Assembly: GCA_963766505.1 (NCBI GenBank)
Contig: CAVYAL010000001.1
Coordinates: forward strand, 702,925 to 766,924
Length of the DNA: 64,000 nt
Direction of reading: 5' to 3'
Source: DATIRA01 sp963766505
GTDB lineage: Bacteria > Pseudomonadota > Gammaproteobacteria > Steroidobacterales > Steroidobacteraceae
The notes under the pieces: generated by a model
Told to the model about the DNA's origin: nothing
Seen by the model: only the letters and a program-made list of their open reading frames with translations
Database searches by the model: none
Part shown: piece after piece, positions 1-9,255 of the stretch
How positions within the stretch are numbered: position 1 is the stretch's first letter
Layout: each line of letters begins with the position of its first letter
Position numbers and translations under genes: made by a program

Positions 1-382
1 TGCCGCGGCGCCGGACCGCTTTCGCGGCCAGGTACAGGCCGACGCCGACGAAGCCGACGAGCAGCGCAACGCCCAGCAGCGTGTTCCGTGTCTCGGGGTC
101 GTTCAGCCCGAGCATCAGCGCGAACGCCGCGAGCCCTGGTGCGACGAACAGCACGATCGTGGCCGCGATGCTCAGGTCGTTCGCGGTCTTCTTGTCGTCG
201 CTCTCACCGAGGATCCGGTCGATGACGGCCGGGTCGATCTTCTGGCCGCTTTCGACGATGCGCCGCAGCGTTTCCTGCCGGGATTCCCGCTTGCGCGCGT
301 CCTCCCAGATGCCTGCGACGACGACGGCCGCGATGAAGAGCCAAAAACCAAGAACGCCGATGCCTATCGCTCCCCCCTCCAT
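1..382 (-). CDS. Small multi-pass membrane protein, 3' end cut by window edge (DUF6249-like)
   Basis: The frame opens with ATG at 382, after an AGGAG ribosome site seven bases upstream, and stays open to base 1, so the C-terminus lies outside the window. A short N-terminal membrane helix (about residues 6-23) is followed by a charged stretch rich in Arg, Glu and Lys (residues 25-60). Two more hydrophobic segments follow at about 65-85 and 95-115. This helix / charged linker / two helices layout resembles small DUF6249-type proteins, but no catalytic motif is visible and the function is unknown. The DUF assignment is by general resemblance only. The 250 bases to the next gene hold only the upstream region of katG. 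Confidence 0.6.
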   Translation of the reverse strand, partial: MEGGAIGIGVLGFWLFIAAVVVAGIWEDARKRESRQETLRRIVESGQKIDPAVIDRILGESDDKKTANDLSIAATIVLFVAPGLAAFALMLGLNDPETRNTLLGVALLVGFVGVGLYLAAKAVRRRG

Positions 383-633
383 TTCGATCTCCTGCTGCGG
401 GTGCCTGTAACTGTATAGACGGGAAGTCTGCGGATTCAGATGCACCCCGACCAGGATTTCTGCAGCCGTCGGGCGCGCGGTGAGGGGCCGGGCACGGGGC
501 GCGCCGCGCTCCGGGCAGGCTTCTTGATCGTCCGTGTCTATCGATCAGATCAGCACAATCAATCATCTATATCGCTGTGGCGCCCTATCCTCGCTGCATC
601 AACAGGATCTTCCCTTTGAACCAGGAGAAAACG

Positions 634-2856
634 ATGCACAGGAACCTGACGACGTCGCTCGTTGCGCTGGCGGCAGTTGTGCTGCCGCTGACGCCGGCGG
701 TCGCGTCCAGCGCGCAGGGCGCGCCGATGCCGAACAAGTTCTGGTGGCCCGACCAGCTCGACCTCTCGATGCTTCGCCAGCACGACGCGAGGTCGAACCC
801 GCTGGGCGAGGAGTTCGACTACGCCGAGGCGTTCGCGAGCCTCGACCTGGAGGCCGTGAAGCAGGACATCCGGAAGGTCCTGACCACTTCTCAGGACTGG
901 TGGCCGGCCGACTACGGCAACTACGGTCCGTTCTTCATCCGCATGGCCTGGCACAGCGCCGGCACCTACCGCGTCAACGACGGACGTGGCGGCTCCGATG
1001 GTGGCCAGATGCGGTTCGATCCGCTCAACAGCTGGCCGGACAACGCCAACCTCGACAAGGCGAAGCGACTGCTGTGGCCGGTCAAGCAGAAGTACGGCCG
1101 GAACCTGTCCTGGGGCGACCTGATGGTGCTGACCGGGAACGTCTCGCTGGAGACGATGGGCTTCAAGACGTTCGGCTTCGCCGGCGGTCGCGCCGATGAC
1201 TGGGAGCCGGACCTCGTGTACTGGGGACCGGAGAAGAAATTCCTCGCCGACGAGCGCTACAGCGGCGACCGGAATCTGCAGAAGCCGCTCGCGGCCGTGC
1301 AGATGGGTCTGATCTACGTAAACCCGGAGGGTCCGAACGGCAACCCGGACCCGCTGGCGGCCGCGAAGGACATCCGCGAGACCTTCGGTCGCATGGCGAT
1401 GAACGACGAGGAGACGGTCGCGCTGATCGCCGGGGGCCATACCTTCGGCAAGGCGCACGGCGCCCACAAGCCGGATGAGTGCGTCGGGGCCGAACCCGCC
1501 GCCGCCGGCATCGAGCAGCAGGGCTTCGGCTGGGAGAACAAGTGCGGTCGCGGCAACGGGGCCGACACCGTCACCAGCGGACTCGAAGGCGCCTGGTCGG
1601 CCAATCCGGTCGCTTGGACCACGCAGTACCTGGACAACCTGTTCGCGTTCGAGTGGGTGCAGACCCGCAGCCCGGCCGGCGCGATCCAGTGGATCCCGGC
1701 CAATGGACAGGCATCGAACATGGTGCCGGATGCGCACGACCCGTCGAAGCGTCATGCGCCGATCATGTTCACGACGGATCTCGCGCTGAAGTTCGACCCG
1801 AGTTATCGCGAGATCGCGCAGCGCTTCCAGCAGAACCCCGACGAGTACCAGCTCGCGTTCGCGAAGGCGTGGTTCAAGCTGACGCACCGCGACCTCGGTC
1901 CGCGGGCCCGCTATCTCGGCCCGGAAGTTCCGGCCGATGTGCTGACCTGGCAGGATCCGGTGCCGCAGGTGGATCACCCGCTGATCGACGCGCGCGACGT
2001 GGCGGAGCTCGAGGCGAAGATCCTTGCCTCGGGCCTGACAGGTCCGGAACTCGTCCGCACGGCATGGGCATCGGCCGCGACGTTCCGCGGCACCGACATG
2101 CGCGGTGGCGCGAACGGCGCGCGAGTCCGCCTCGCGCCGCAGAAGGACTGGGCGGTCAACGATCCGGCGGAACTGGCCCGGGTGCTCGAGCGCCTGGAAT
2201 CGATCCAGCAGGACTTCAACCGCGCGCAAACCGGAGGGAAGAAAGTGTCGCTCGCCGACCTGATCGTGCTCGGCGGCGGCGCGGCAATCGAGCAGGCCGC
2301 CAGGCAGGCTGGGTACGACGTGGAAGTTCCGTTCACGCCGGGTCGCACCGACGCGTCGCAGCAGCAGACCGACGTGGAATCCTTCGCGGTGCTGCAGCCG
2401 ACCGCGGATGGCTTCCGCAACTACTTCGGCAAGGGACATCCGCTGTCGCCCGCCGAGGCGCTGGTCGACCGGGCCAACATGCTGACGCTGACGGTGCCGG
2501 AGATGACCGTGCTGGTCGGCGGGATGCGGGCGCTGAACGCGAATGCGGGCCGGTCGGCGCATGGCGTGTTCACGACGCGGCCCGGGACGCTGAGCAACGA
2601 CTTCTTCGTGAATCTGCTCGACATGTCGACGAAGTGGAGCAAGTCCACGTCGACTGCCGGGGTCTACGAGGGCCGTGACCGGGCAACCGGCCAGCTCAAG
2701 TGGACGGCCACTCCGGTCGACCTGATATTCGGGTCGAACGCCGAGTTGCGCGCCGTTGCCGAGGTGTATGCCTCGTCCGACGGACAGCAGGAGTTCGTGC
2801 GGGACTTCGTCGACGCATGGACCAAGGTGATGAACCTCGATCGCTTCGACATGTAA
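634..2856 (+). CDS. katG: Exported catalase-peroxidase KatG
   Basis: Bifunctional haem enzyme that breaks down H2O2 by catalase and peroxidase reactions. ATG 634 is preferred over an in-frame start at 577: it follows a good AGGAG site and opens a typical signal peptide (hydrophobic residues 8-21, cleavage near AVASSA). The protein (740 aa) is therefore probably periplasmic, unlike most KatGs. Distal-site residues are present as Arg103, Trp106 and His107 (MAWHSAGTYR). The Trp106-Tyr228-Met254 set needed for the KatG covalent adduct and the proximal His269 (GGHTFGK) are in place. The C-terminal half-domain is complete (VMNLDRFDM). A second katG lies at 11526-13677, so this gene probably handles external peroxide. 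No clear OxyR site was recognised upstream. Confidence 0.95.
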   Translation: MHRNLTTSLVALAAVVLPLTPAVASSAQGAPMPNKFWWPDQLDLSMLRQHDARSNPLGEEFDYAEAFASLDLEAVKQDIRKVLTTSQDWWPADYGNYGPFFIRMAWHSAGTYRVNDGRGGSDGGQMRFDPLNSWPDNANLDKAKRLLWPVKQKYGRNLSWGDLMVLTGNVSLETMGFKTFGFAGGRADDWEPDLVYWGPEKKFLADERYSGDRNLQKPLAAVQMGLIYVNPEGPNGNPDPLAAAKDIRETFGRMAMNDEETVALIAGGHTFGKAHGAHKPDECVGAEPAAAGIEQQGFGWENKCGRGNGADTVTSGLEGAWSANPVAWTTQYLDNLFAFEWVQTRSPAGAIQWIPANGQASNMVPDAHDPSKRHAPIMFTTDLALKFDPSYREIAQRFQQNPDEYQLAFAKAWFKLTHRDLGPRARYLGPEVPADVLTWQDPVPQVDHPLIDARDVAELEAKILASGLTGPELVRTAWASAATFRGTDMRGGANGARVRLAPQKDWAVNDPAELARVLERLESIQQDFNRAQTGGKKVSLADLIVLGGGAAIEQAARQAGYDVEVPFTPGRTDASQQQTDVESFAVLQPTADGFRNYFGKGHPLSPAEALVDRANMLTLTVPEMTVLVGGMRALNANAGRSAHGVFTTRPGTLSNDFFVNLLDMSTKWSKSTSTAGVYEGRDRATGQLKWTATPVDLIFGSNAELRAVAEVYASSDGQQEFVRDFVDAWTKVMNLDRFDM

Positions 2857-2866
2857 CTAGCTTGAA

Positions 2867-2902
2867 GCAGGCCGCGCCCCGGGGCTCCGGGGCGCGGTCT
2901 GC
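2867..2902 (+). terminator. Strong GC hairpin after katG
   Basis: A 16-bp stem (2867-2882 with 2887-2902, one G-T wobble) closes a four-base loop just after the katG stop. No T-run follows, so it may act as an RNA 3' stabiliser or a Rho-assisted terminator rather than a classical intrinsic terminator. Confidence 0.6.
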
Positions 2903-2964
2903 CGTTGCGACGCGCGAGCGTCTTTTCTTGACATCGAGCCCCGACGGACCTCTCATCCGGGGCC

Positions 2965-4254
2965 ATGAACGGCGCGGCAAGTATCCCGCAACCCGTAGCG
3001 CAGGTCCGAAGCGGCACGCGGCTCTTCCTGCTGCTCGCCCTGCTGTACTTCGCCCAGGGGCTGCCCTCCGGCCTTATAGCCAAGGCCCTGCCGCCGCTGC
3101 TGCGGGAATCGGGCGTCTCGCTGTCGATGATCGGCTACACCAGCCTCCTTGCCCTGCCCTGGGCGCTCAAGTTCGTCTGGGCTCCGTTCGTCGATCGCTA
3201 CGGTTCGCGCAAGCAGTGGCTGCTCGTGCTGAACGTGCTGACGATGCTGCTGATGCTGGTCGTGGCATCGCGCGACTTCGCCGCCTGGGTGGACGTGCTT
3301 CCGTGGTTCCTGGCCGTGCTGTTCTGCATGAACCTGGTGGCCGCCACCCAGGACATCGCCACGGACGGTTACGCAGTCAGCAAGCTCAAGCCCGAGTGGC
3401 GCGGCCTCGGTAACAGCATCCAGGTCGTCGGCTACAAGATCGGCATGGTGACGGGCAGCGGCGCGCTGCTGTGGCTGGTCGCGCGCCACGGGTGGCAGGC
3501 GAGCTACGGGAGCCTCGCGCTGCTGATCGTGATCGTGATCGTGCCGGTGCTGTTCATGGACGGCACCAAGGAACCCGCCGAACGTTCGCGTACGCACACG
3601 CCCTGGCAAGGCCCGCGGGGCTATGCACAGCTGTTCCGCGAGTTCGTCGCACGGCCCGGGCTGGGCTGGTGGCTCGCGACAGTAGCGCTTTACAAGTTCG
3701 GGGATTCGCTGGCCTCGAGAATGACCGGACCGCTGCTCACCGACAGCGGCTACTCGCTGGCGCAGATCGGCATCATCACCGGCCTGGCAGGCGCGACGGT
3801 GGGCGTACTCGGCGCGTTCATCGGCGGCGCGACGCTGCTGCGCCTCGGTCACCGCGAAGCGCTGCTCGGCTTCGGGCTGCTGCAGGCGATCGGCCTCGCC
3901 GCCTACCTCCCGGTCGTGCATGGCACGCCGAGCATCTATGCGCTCGGCGCGATCGTCTGCTTCGAGCAGTTCGCGGACGGCCTCTCGACCGTGGCCCTGT
4001 TCACGATGATGATGGACCGTTGCCGCCCGCATTCGCCCGGCACAGACTACTCGCTGCAGGCCTCGCTGATGGTGATGTCGACTGGCATCGCCGCGTTCTC
4101 GGGAGGAGCCTTCACGGACCGCTTCGGCTACGCGGCGGTCTTCGTGACCGCGGCGCTGATCACGGTGCTGAGCCTGGTGCCGGCGATCCTCTTCTTCCGG
4201 GCGTACAGGCGCGCCGGAGCCTTGCCGACCGGGACTCGCGATGAGCCTCTCTGA
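2965..4254 (+). CDS. MFS transporter, AmpG / RhtX-FptX-like
   Basis: Inner-membrane major facilitator protein of 429 aa with about twelve hydrophobic helices. The N-terminal pattern YFAQGLPSGLIAKALPPLL and the following LPWALKFVWAPFVDRYG loop are characteristic of the AmpG muropeptide permease / RhtX-FptX siderophore uptake group. Another family motif, ATQDIATDGYAV, follows helix 4. The substrate cannot be chosen from sequence: muropeptides or an iron chelate are the family precedents. Its last 14 bases overlap the next gene, a FAD oxidoreductase, so the two are probably translationally coupled and may act on the same compound. Confidence 0.8.
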   Translation: MNGAASIPQPVAQVRSGTRLFLLLALLYFAQGLPSGLIAKALPPLLRESGVSLSMIGYTSLLALPWALKFVWAPFVDRYGSRKQWLLVLNVLTMLLMLVVASRDFAAWVDVLPWFLAVLFCMNLVAATQDIATDGYAVSKLKPEWRGLGNSIQVVGYKIGMVTGSGALLWLVARHGWQASYGSLALLIVIVIVPVLFMDGTKEPAERSRTHTPWQGPRGYAQLFREFVARPGLGWWLATVALYKFGDSLASRMTGPLLTDSGYSLAQIGIITGLAGATVGVLGAFIGGATLLRLGHREALLGFGLLQAIGLAAYLPVVHGTPSIYALGAIVCFEQFADGLSTVALFTMMMDRCRPHSPGTDYSLQASLMVMSTGIAAFSGGAFTDRFGYAAVFVTAALITVLSLVPAILFFRAYRRAGALPTGTRDEPL

Positions 4255-5605
4255 CCGCGCGACGCGCTTCCTCGACATCAGCCCGTACCTGGACCGCCCG
4301 GCGGACATCCAGGCTCCGCTGGACGGCGACATTCGCGCAGAGGTCGCCATCATCGGTGGTGGCTACACGGGCCTGTCCACGGCCCTGGCGCTGCACGAGG
4401 CCGGCGTCTCCTCAGTCGTGCTCGAGCGGCACTTCTGCGGTTTCGGCGCCAGCGGGCGCAACGCCGGCCACCTGACGCCCACGATCTGCAAGGACCTGCC
4501 GACGGCGAAGATGCTGTTCGGCCGTGATGCCGCGGCGGAACTCGTTCGCTTCGCCGATCACTGCGTCGAGCGGACCGAGCAGGCAATCAGCGACTACGGC
4601 ATCGAATGCGACTACCAGCCGACCGGCAACATCATGGCGGTCGTGCATCGCTCGCAGGAACGCCGGCTGCGCCTCGCGACCCAGGCCGCGAGCGCGCTGG
4701 GCGCACGGACGCATTTCGTGGAGGCCGGGGAGATGCGCGAACGGGGCCTGCCGAAGGCCTTTCTGTGCGGTGCGATCGAGGAAGCCGGCGGTACGCTGCA
4801 CCCGGGCAGGCTCGTGCTGGGGCTGCGCAGGGCTGCGCTCGAACGCGGAATCCGGATTCTCGAACAGACGCCGGTGACCGGGGTCGAGGCCGCCACGCCG
4901 ATGCGCGTCGTCGCCACCGGCGGAAGCGTCAGCGCGGACCGGGTCCTGATGGCGACCAACGCTTATGCGCCGGAGGTCGGTAAACCTGGCGAGCGCCTGT
5001 GCCCGCTCTACATCACGTTGTTCGAGACCGCACCACTGTCAGATGCGCAGCTCGAGGGCATCGGCGGCTGGCAGGGGCGCGAGGGGATCTATACCGCCCA
5101 CGAGAGCATGGAGACGTTCCGCCTGACGGCCGGGCGAACGATCATCGGCGGCTCGAAGGACGTGCAGTACTTCTACGACTGCCGCCCGCACAACCACGGC
5201 GGCGATGCCGATGCGCGCAAGATGAGCGTGATCCAGGCGTTCCGCGAGCGATTTCCCGAGCTCGAGGATCTGCCGATCGCCCGTTGCTGGGCCGGATGGT
5301 GTGGGTTTACGCTGAACTTCCTGCCGGTGGTCGGTCGCGATCCGGACAACGAGGCTTTCTACTACAGCGTCGGCTATAACGGCCACGGCGTGGCCCAGGC
5401 TACCGCGATGGGTGGACTGCTCGCCGACCTGATGACGGGCAGGCGAAACCGCTGGCAGGACGTCATCTGCCGCAAGCCCGCCTACATGCCGCCGAAGCCT
5501 CTGCGCTACCTGAGCGTCAAGGCGCTGCTGGGAGTGGTGAACGGCGTGGATCGGAACGTCGATCGGAAGATTCGCGCTGAAGGACGCCGAGGTCGACAGA
5601 CCTGA
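4241..5605 (+). CDS. FAD-dependent oxidoreductase, DAO / PuuB-like
   Basis: Flavoprotein of the D-amino-acid-oxidase/glycine-oxidase fold, 454 aa. A Rossmann dinucleotide motif VAIIGGGYTGLSTALAL lies at about residues 35-51 and is followed by the acidic end of strand 2 (VVLER). The family motif FGASGRNAGHL comes next, and the C-terminal FAD-binding segment YNGHGVAQATAMGG is near residues 377-390. The nearest named relatives are gamma-glutamylputrescine oxidase (PuuB) and similar amine oxidases, which oxidise a C-N bond and reduce O2. The start overlaps the MFS gene by 14 bases. An uptake-plus-oxidation pair for an amine or amino acid derivative is plausible but inferred. Confidence 0.85.
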   Translation: MSLSDRATRFLDISPYLDRPADIQAPLDGDIRAEVAIIGGGYTGLSTALALHEAGVSSVVLERHFCGFGASGRNAGHLTPTICKDLPTAKMLFGRDAAAELVRFADHCVERTEQAISDYGIECDYQPTGNIMAVVHRSQERRLRLATQAASALGARTHFVEAGEMRERGLPKAFLCGAIEEAGGTLHPGRLVLGLRRAALERGIRILEQTPVTGVEAATPMRVVATGGSVSADRVLMATNAYAPEVGKPGERLCPLYITLFETAPLSDAQLEGIGGWQGREGIYTAHESMETFRLTAGRTIIGGSKDVQYFYDCRPHNHGGDADARKMSVIQAFRERFPELEDLPIARCWAGWCGFTLNFLPVVGRDPDNEAFYYSVGYNGHGVAQATAMGGLLADLMTGRRNRWQDVICRKPAYMPPKPLRYLSVKALLGVVNGVDRNVDRKIRAEGRRGRQT

Positions 5606-5645
5606 CCCGGGCAGCAGGCGCCCGACACGGGCAGCTACCGTCGAG

Positions 5646-6785
5646 TCAGTCCTTCGGCGTCAGCTTCAGCAATCGCCCGCCGCTGCCGCCCCGCTCGTCC
5701 TCGAGCACCCAAAGCTCGCCACCTGGCCCCTCGACGACGCTGCGGATCCGTGCATCCATCGGGTAGCGCTCGACCTCGCGGGCAGTGTCGCCGTCGAACT
5801 CGACACGAACGATGGCCTTGGAGGAGAGCCCCGAAATCAGCGCGTCGCCGCGCCAGCCCGGGAACAGTGATCCACGGTAGACGATCAGGTTGCCCGGAGA
5901 GACGACCGGCGTCCACCAGGCCATGGGCTTCTCGAATTCGGGCCGGGTGTCGTGGTCCGGAATCTCGCGACCATCGTAATGATCGCCGTTCGAGACTGTC
6001 GGGTAACCGTAGTTGGCGCCGCGCCTGACCAGATTCAGCTCGTCACCGCCGGCCGGCCCCATTTCCATCACCAGCAGCCGACCGTCGAGGTCGAATGCGA
6101 GGCCGAGCGGGTTGCGATGACCCAGCGACCAGATCTGCGGGTAGACGCCTTCATCATCGACCAGCGGATCCTTGCTGAAGTAGTCGACGAACGGGTTATC
6201 GCCTGGAATCGATCCGTCATCGCGCAGCCGCACGACCTTGCCGAGCGTCGACTGCATGTCCTGCGCCGGCGTGAACTTCTGGCGGTCGCCCGAGGAGATG
6301 TACAGGAAACCCTTGTCGTCGAACGCGATCCGGTGGCCGTAATGGCCGAAGCCGACCACCTTGGGATACTGGCGCCAGATGACTTCGAAATTGCCGAGCT
6401 CGGCCGCCCTCTCGGTTTCGGTCAGCACGGCCCGGGCGACGGCCGCCCCCCGTGTGCTGCCGACGCCGCCTTCGGCGTAGCTCAGGTAGATGAGCTTGTT
6501 GTTCGCGAAATCCGGGTGCAACGCGACATCGCCGAGCCCGCCCTGGCCGCCGTAATCGACGTCCGGCACCCCGCGCACCGGCCGGCTCTTGCTGCCATCA
6601 ACCCCGACGATGAAGAGGTTTCCCGTCTTCTCCGTCACCAGCATGCGGCCGTCCGGCAGGAAGGCCAGGGCCCAGGGCTGGTCGAACGAGGCGACCGGCT
6701 CGATGTCGAATGGAAGCTCTGCCTGCGCCTGGGCGGCGGCAGAAATTGACAGGCTCAAAATCGTCGCAAAGAGTTGTCCCCTCAT
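5646..6785 (-). CDS. PQQ-dependent soluble aldose sugar dehydrogenase (GSDH/YliI-type)
   Basis: Secreted six-bladed beta-propeller quinoprotein of 379 aa that oxidises aldose sugars using PQQ. A signal peptide spans about residues 1-22 (cleavage near AQAQA). Family signatures are seen in order: QPWALAFLPDGRMLVTEK, GLGDVALHPDF, GHYGHRIAFDDKGFLYIS, the Asn/Arg-rich IWSLGHRNPLGLAFD, and ELNLVRRGANYGYP. This order is standard for soluble glucose/sorbosone dehydrogenases such as E. coli YliI. It is convergent with the FAD oxidoreductase (40-base gap) and divergent from the outer-membrane protein at 6935. No PQQ biosynthesis genes lie in the window. Confidence 0.9.
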   Translation of the reverse strand: MRGQLFATILSLSISAAAQAQAELPFDIEPVASFDQPWALAFLPDGRMLVTEKTGNLFIVGVDGSKSRPVRGVPDVDYGGQGGLGDVALHPDFANNKLIYLSYAEGGVGSTRGAAVARAVLTETERAAELGNFEVIWRQYPKVVGFGHYGHRIAFDDKGFLYISSGDRQKFTPAQDMQSTLGKVVRLRDDGSIPGDNPFVDYFSKDPLVDDEGVYPQIWSLGHRNPLGLAFDLDGRLLVMEMGPAGGDELNLVRRGANYGYPTVSNGDHYDGREIPDHDTRPEFEKPMAWWTPVVSPGNLIVYRGSLFPGWRGDALISGLSSKAIVRVEFDGDTAREVERYPMDARIRSVVEGPGGELWVLEDERGGSGGRLLKLTPKD

Positions 6786-6934
6786 CAGCGGCCCCGCTTT
6801 CCCGGCTGTGTGCGACGTGCACTGCCGGCAGCATAGTGAGAAACTACGAAGCCCTCAATTTTTCGGCGTTTCCTGAGCCGCCGAGCGTAGCGGTCGTGGC
6901 TGTCCACGCTCGTATCGAATCCGGAGGAAGGAAC

Positions 6935-7699
6935 ATGTCCATGCATTCGAGCTGGCGCGCACTGGCCTGCATCGCTGCCCTGCTGCCGACTGCTGCGATC
7001 TCCGCCGACCCATCCGCACCCTCGCCCGCGCTGACGCTCGAGCTCGGCGCCGCATGGCAGCTGAGGAATACCGCCCAGGTTTCGAACGAGCCGCCCAACA
7101 CCCGGTTCAAGATAGACGAGCTGACCGGCGACGGCCCGTATCCGGCCGGACGCCTGGTCTTCGACTGGCCGATAGCCGAGAAGCACCGGCTGCGATTCAT
7201 CTACGCGCCGCTCGAGGTTGACGAGAAGGGCAACACGACGGAGCCCATCGTGTTCCGCGGCACGACGTTCGCGCCCGGCCCGATCGACGTGACCTACCGC
7301 TTCGATTCCTATCGTGCAAGCTATCGCTACGTCTTCCACGACAGCGAGCGCTGGACCTGGTCGGCCGGCGCCACGCTGAACGTCCGGGATGCCGAGATCC
7401 GACTGAAGCAGGGCTCGCTTGCCCGCGCGAGGACGAACACGGGCCTGGTGCCGCTGCTCGCGCTCGAAGGCGTGTGGCGCTTCGCGCCCCGCTGGTCCGG
7501 CCTGCTCGACTTCGAGGGCCTCGCGGCGCCTCAGGGTCGCGCGATCGACACGGCGCTGAAGGTCGTCTACGACATCACTCCACGCATCAGCCTCGCGGGC
7601 GGCTACCGCATCCTCGACGGCGGCGCGGACAACGATGACCTGTACACGTTCGCGCGCTTCGACCAGGCCGTGCTCGCGTTGACCTGGAGATTCCGTTAG
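6935..7699 (+). CDS. Outer-membrane beta-barrel protein of unknown function
   Basis: 254-aa exported protein. ATG 6935 follows a strong GGAGG site and starts a signal peptide (hydrophobic core about residues 7-20, cleavage near ISADP). The mature part is an alternation of short amphipathic strands, many ending in aromatic residues (RFIYAPLEV, YRASYRYVF, RWTWSAGATL), and it closes with ALTWRFR, as in an eight-stranded barrel. It contains no recognisable enzyme motif. It resembles OmpW-like or DUF-type small barrels in shape only. A GC hairpin (7711-7718 with 7723-7730) follows the stop and may end transcription. Confidence 0.65.
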   Translation: MSMHSSWRALACIAALLPTAAISADPSAPSPALTLELGAAWQLRNTAQVSNEPPNTRFKIDELTGDGPYPAGRLVFDWPIAEKHRLRFIYAPLEVDEKGNTTEPIVFRGTTFAPGPIDVTYRFDSYRASYRYVFHDSERWTWSAGATLNVRDAEIRLKQGSLARARTNTGLVPLLALEGVWRFAPRWSGLLDFEGLAAPQGRAIDTALKVVYDITPRISLAGGYRILDGGADNDDLYTFARFDQAVLALTWRFR

Positions 7700-7935
7700 C
7701 AGCGGTCCCTGCGGGCGGGCGACCGCCTGCCTGCATCCCCGCCCGATCCGCGGGACTTCCCGCTCAGCGGCACATACACCGCGCCGTTGCAATGTCGCCA
7801 GCATCAGCGGATAGTGCAAACGCCTCTCATTCTCAAATAACTTTACATAACAATCTCCAGGGGCAGCAAATGCATGGATTAAAGGTCGCGTACTCGCGTC
7901 ATGCGGACTCGCAGGCATCGCCATGGCTGGCGGCG

Positions 7936-8109
7936 CACTTGTACGCGCTGGACGCCGCTACCGGCACGGTGCTGTGGTCGTTCGCGAGCGGCGGATCCTG
8001 TCTCTCGGGCGCCGCCATCTCCAACGGTGAAGTGTTCTGGGGCTCGGGCTACGGCAACTTCGGCTTCGGCACGCCGAACAACCAGCTGTATGCCTTCAAG
8101 CTCCCCTGA
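7936..8109 (+). pseudogene. C-terminal remnant of a PQQ-binding beta-propeller dehydrogenase
   Basis: About 58 codons read LYALDAATGTVLWSFASGG, then WGSGYGNFG and LYAFKLP. This is the final blade and C-terminus of a PQQ quinoprotein of the polyvinyl-alcohol-dehydrogenase / alcohol dehydrogenase type. The sequence before 7930 (7700-7935) has no propeller blades, is locally A/T-rich near 7830-7870, and gives no signal peptide in frame. The gene is therefore the 3' end of a lost gene. An upstream ATG at 7792 keeps the frame open but adds unrelated residues. Confidence 0.6.
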
Positions 8110-8214
8110 CCAGCAGCGGGTTGCAGGAAGCCAGGTGGCTTCCTCCAGCCCCTGCCTCGCAAGGCCGGCCTGCCGGGCCGCACTACCAACCTCAATCCCG
8201 AGGAGGAAATACCC

Positions 8215-9214
8215 ATGAAGATGTCCCGCATTCTCCCGCTCGGACCGGTGGCCGCTGCCGGCATCCTCGCGGGCTCGCTCGCCGTCGCCGACACGACCGA
8301 GGTGATCGTGTACGACTCTTTCGAGAAGCCCGGCGGCTACACGCTCGCCGACTACGCGGCGAAGTGGGGTAATCCCTACGGACTCGGCGAGATGGACAAC
8401 GACGACACCCGCTCGTTCGATTCGGGGGCATTCTCGGTGTCGGCAGTGCCGTTCACCGTAGGCTTCGACTTCAGCGTCTTCGATCACCTGAAGTACATCG
8501 CGATCAGCAACCAGGCGTTCGCAGTCCCGGCCGAGGGCTCGATCACGTTCTCCTCGGTCATCAATGCCCAGACGCCGGGCACGGATCCTGGACGCATCAT
8601 AGAGGGCACCTACATTCAAGGCGGCGCGCCTTATGCCGCTGCGACGCTGGAGGGCCAGCAGGCCGGCGCCGTGATGAACATGATCAATTTCGACACCGGA
8701 CAGCTCTTCGACTGGTTCGTCGCCGGCAGCACCGCGTTCACGCTGATCGAGCGCCTGCCCTCGAACGTGACCGGCAACACCCTCGACCCGAGCGACCCGG
8801 CCTGGGTCGGACGCGAGAAGATGTACACGCAGATCATCGACGAGGTCGAGATCGGCCCGGGTCCGCACACCGTCGCGATCACCTACACGCGCAAGAACGG
8901 CAAGGCGAGCGTCGAGTACTTTCTCGACGGCAAGCTGATCTCGAAGGTCAAGGACGTCGGCGTTCCGCTCGACGTCCAGCGCAGAGAAGTACACGGGCAT
9001 TTCTCCCTCGCTTGGAGCCGGCGAGCCGCTGGTGGACAAGATCGAGTACTTCGTGATCGGGCACGGCCTGTTCAGCCTGCTCGACGCTTTCCCGTACCAG
9101 CATCCGGAGGCCCCGGAGCTCTCGGTCTCGATTCCGCTCGAGAACCGCTTGTTCGGGCAGGGCGCCAGCGCGACGTTTGATGACTTCCGGGTGATTACCA
9201 GAACCAAGCAATGA
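8215..9214 (+). CDS. Exported protein of unknown function (DUF6081-like), frame broken near 8987
   Basis: ATG 8215 follows a GAGGAGG site and opens a signal peptide (cleavage near SLAVADTT). The chain reads as a beta-rich lectin-like protein: YDSFEKPGGY near the N-terminus, AVPAEGSITFSSVINA in the middle, a VDYFLDGKLISKV-like hairpin late. In frame 1 it stays meaningful to about 8985. The real C-terminus (DKIEYFVIGHGLFSLLDAF, then TFDDFRVIT) continues in frame 2 to a stop at 9212. One extra base near 8987 explains the break. Overall it looks like DUF6081 proteins, whose role is unknown. It is either a sequencing indel or a young pseudogene; intact sequence on both sides of the break favours an indel. 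Confidence 0.6.
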
Positions 9215-9222
9215 GCCCGGAC

Positions 9223-9255
9223 CCGGGCCGATTCCCTGTCACGGAATCGGCCCGG
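9223..9255. terminator. Perfect 13-bp stem between convergent genes
   Basis: Bases 9223-9235 pair perfectly with 9243-9255 around a seven-base loop. The hairpin sits directly after the stop of the DUF6081-like gene and contains the last codons and stop of the small minus-strand gene at 9239-9415. It probably ends transcription from both sides; no T-run is visible on either strand. Confidence 0.6.

Noticed and set aside
541..600. Possible OxyR-type site before katG (CTAT and ATAG-like tetrads)
   Set aside because: The tetrads do not keep the ATAG-N7-CTAT spacing expected for OxyR, so no operator is claimed.
559..2562. 667-codon open frame on the minus strand across the first katG
   Set aside because: It mirrors the katG codons exactly and its product is Arg/Val-rich with no domain, a normal antisense artefact of high-GC coding sequence.
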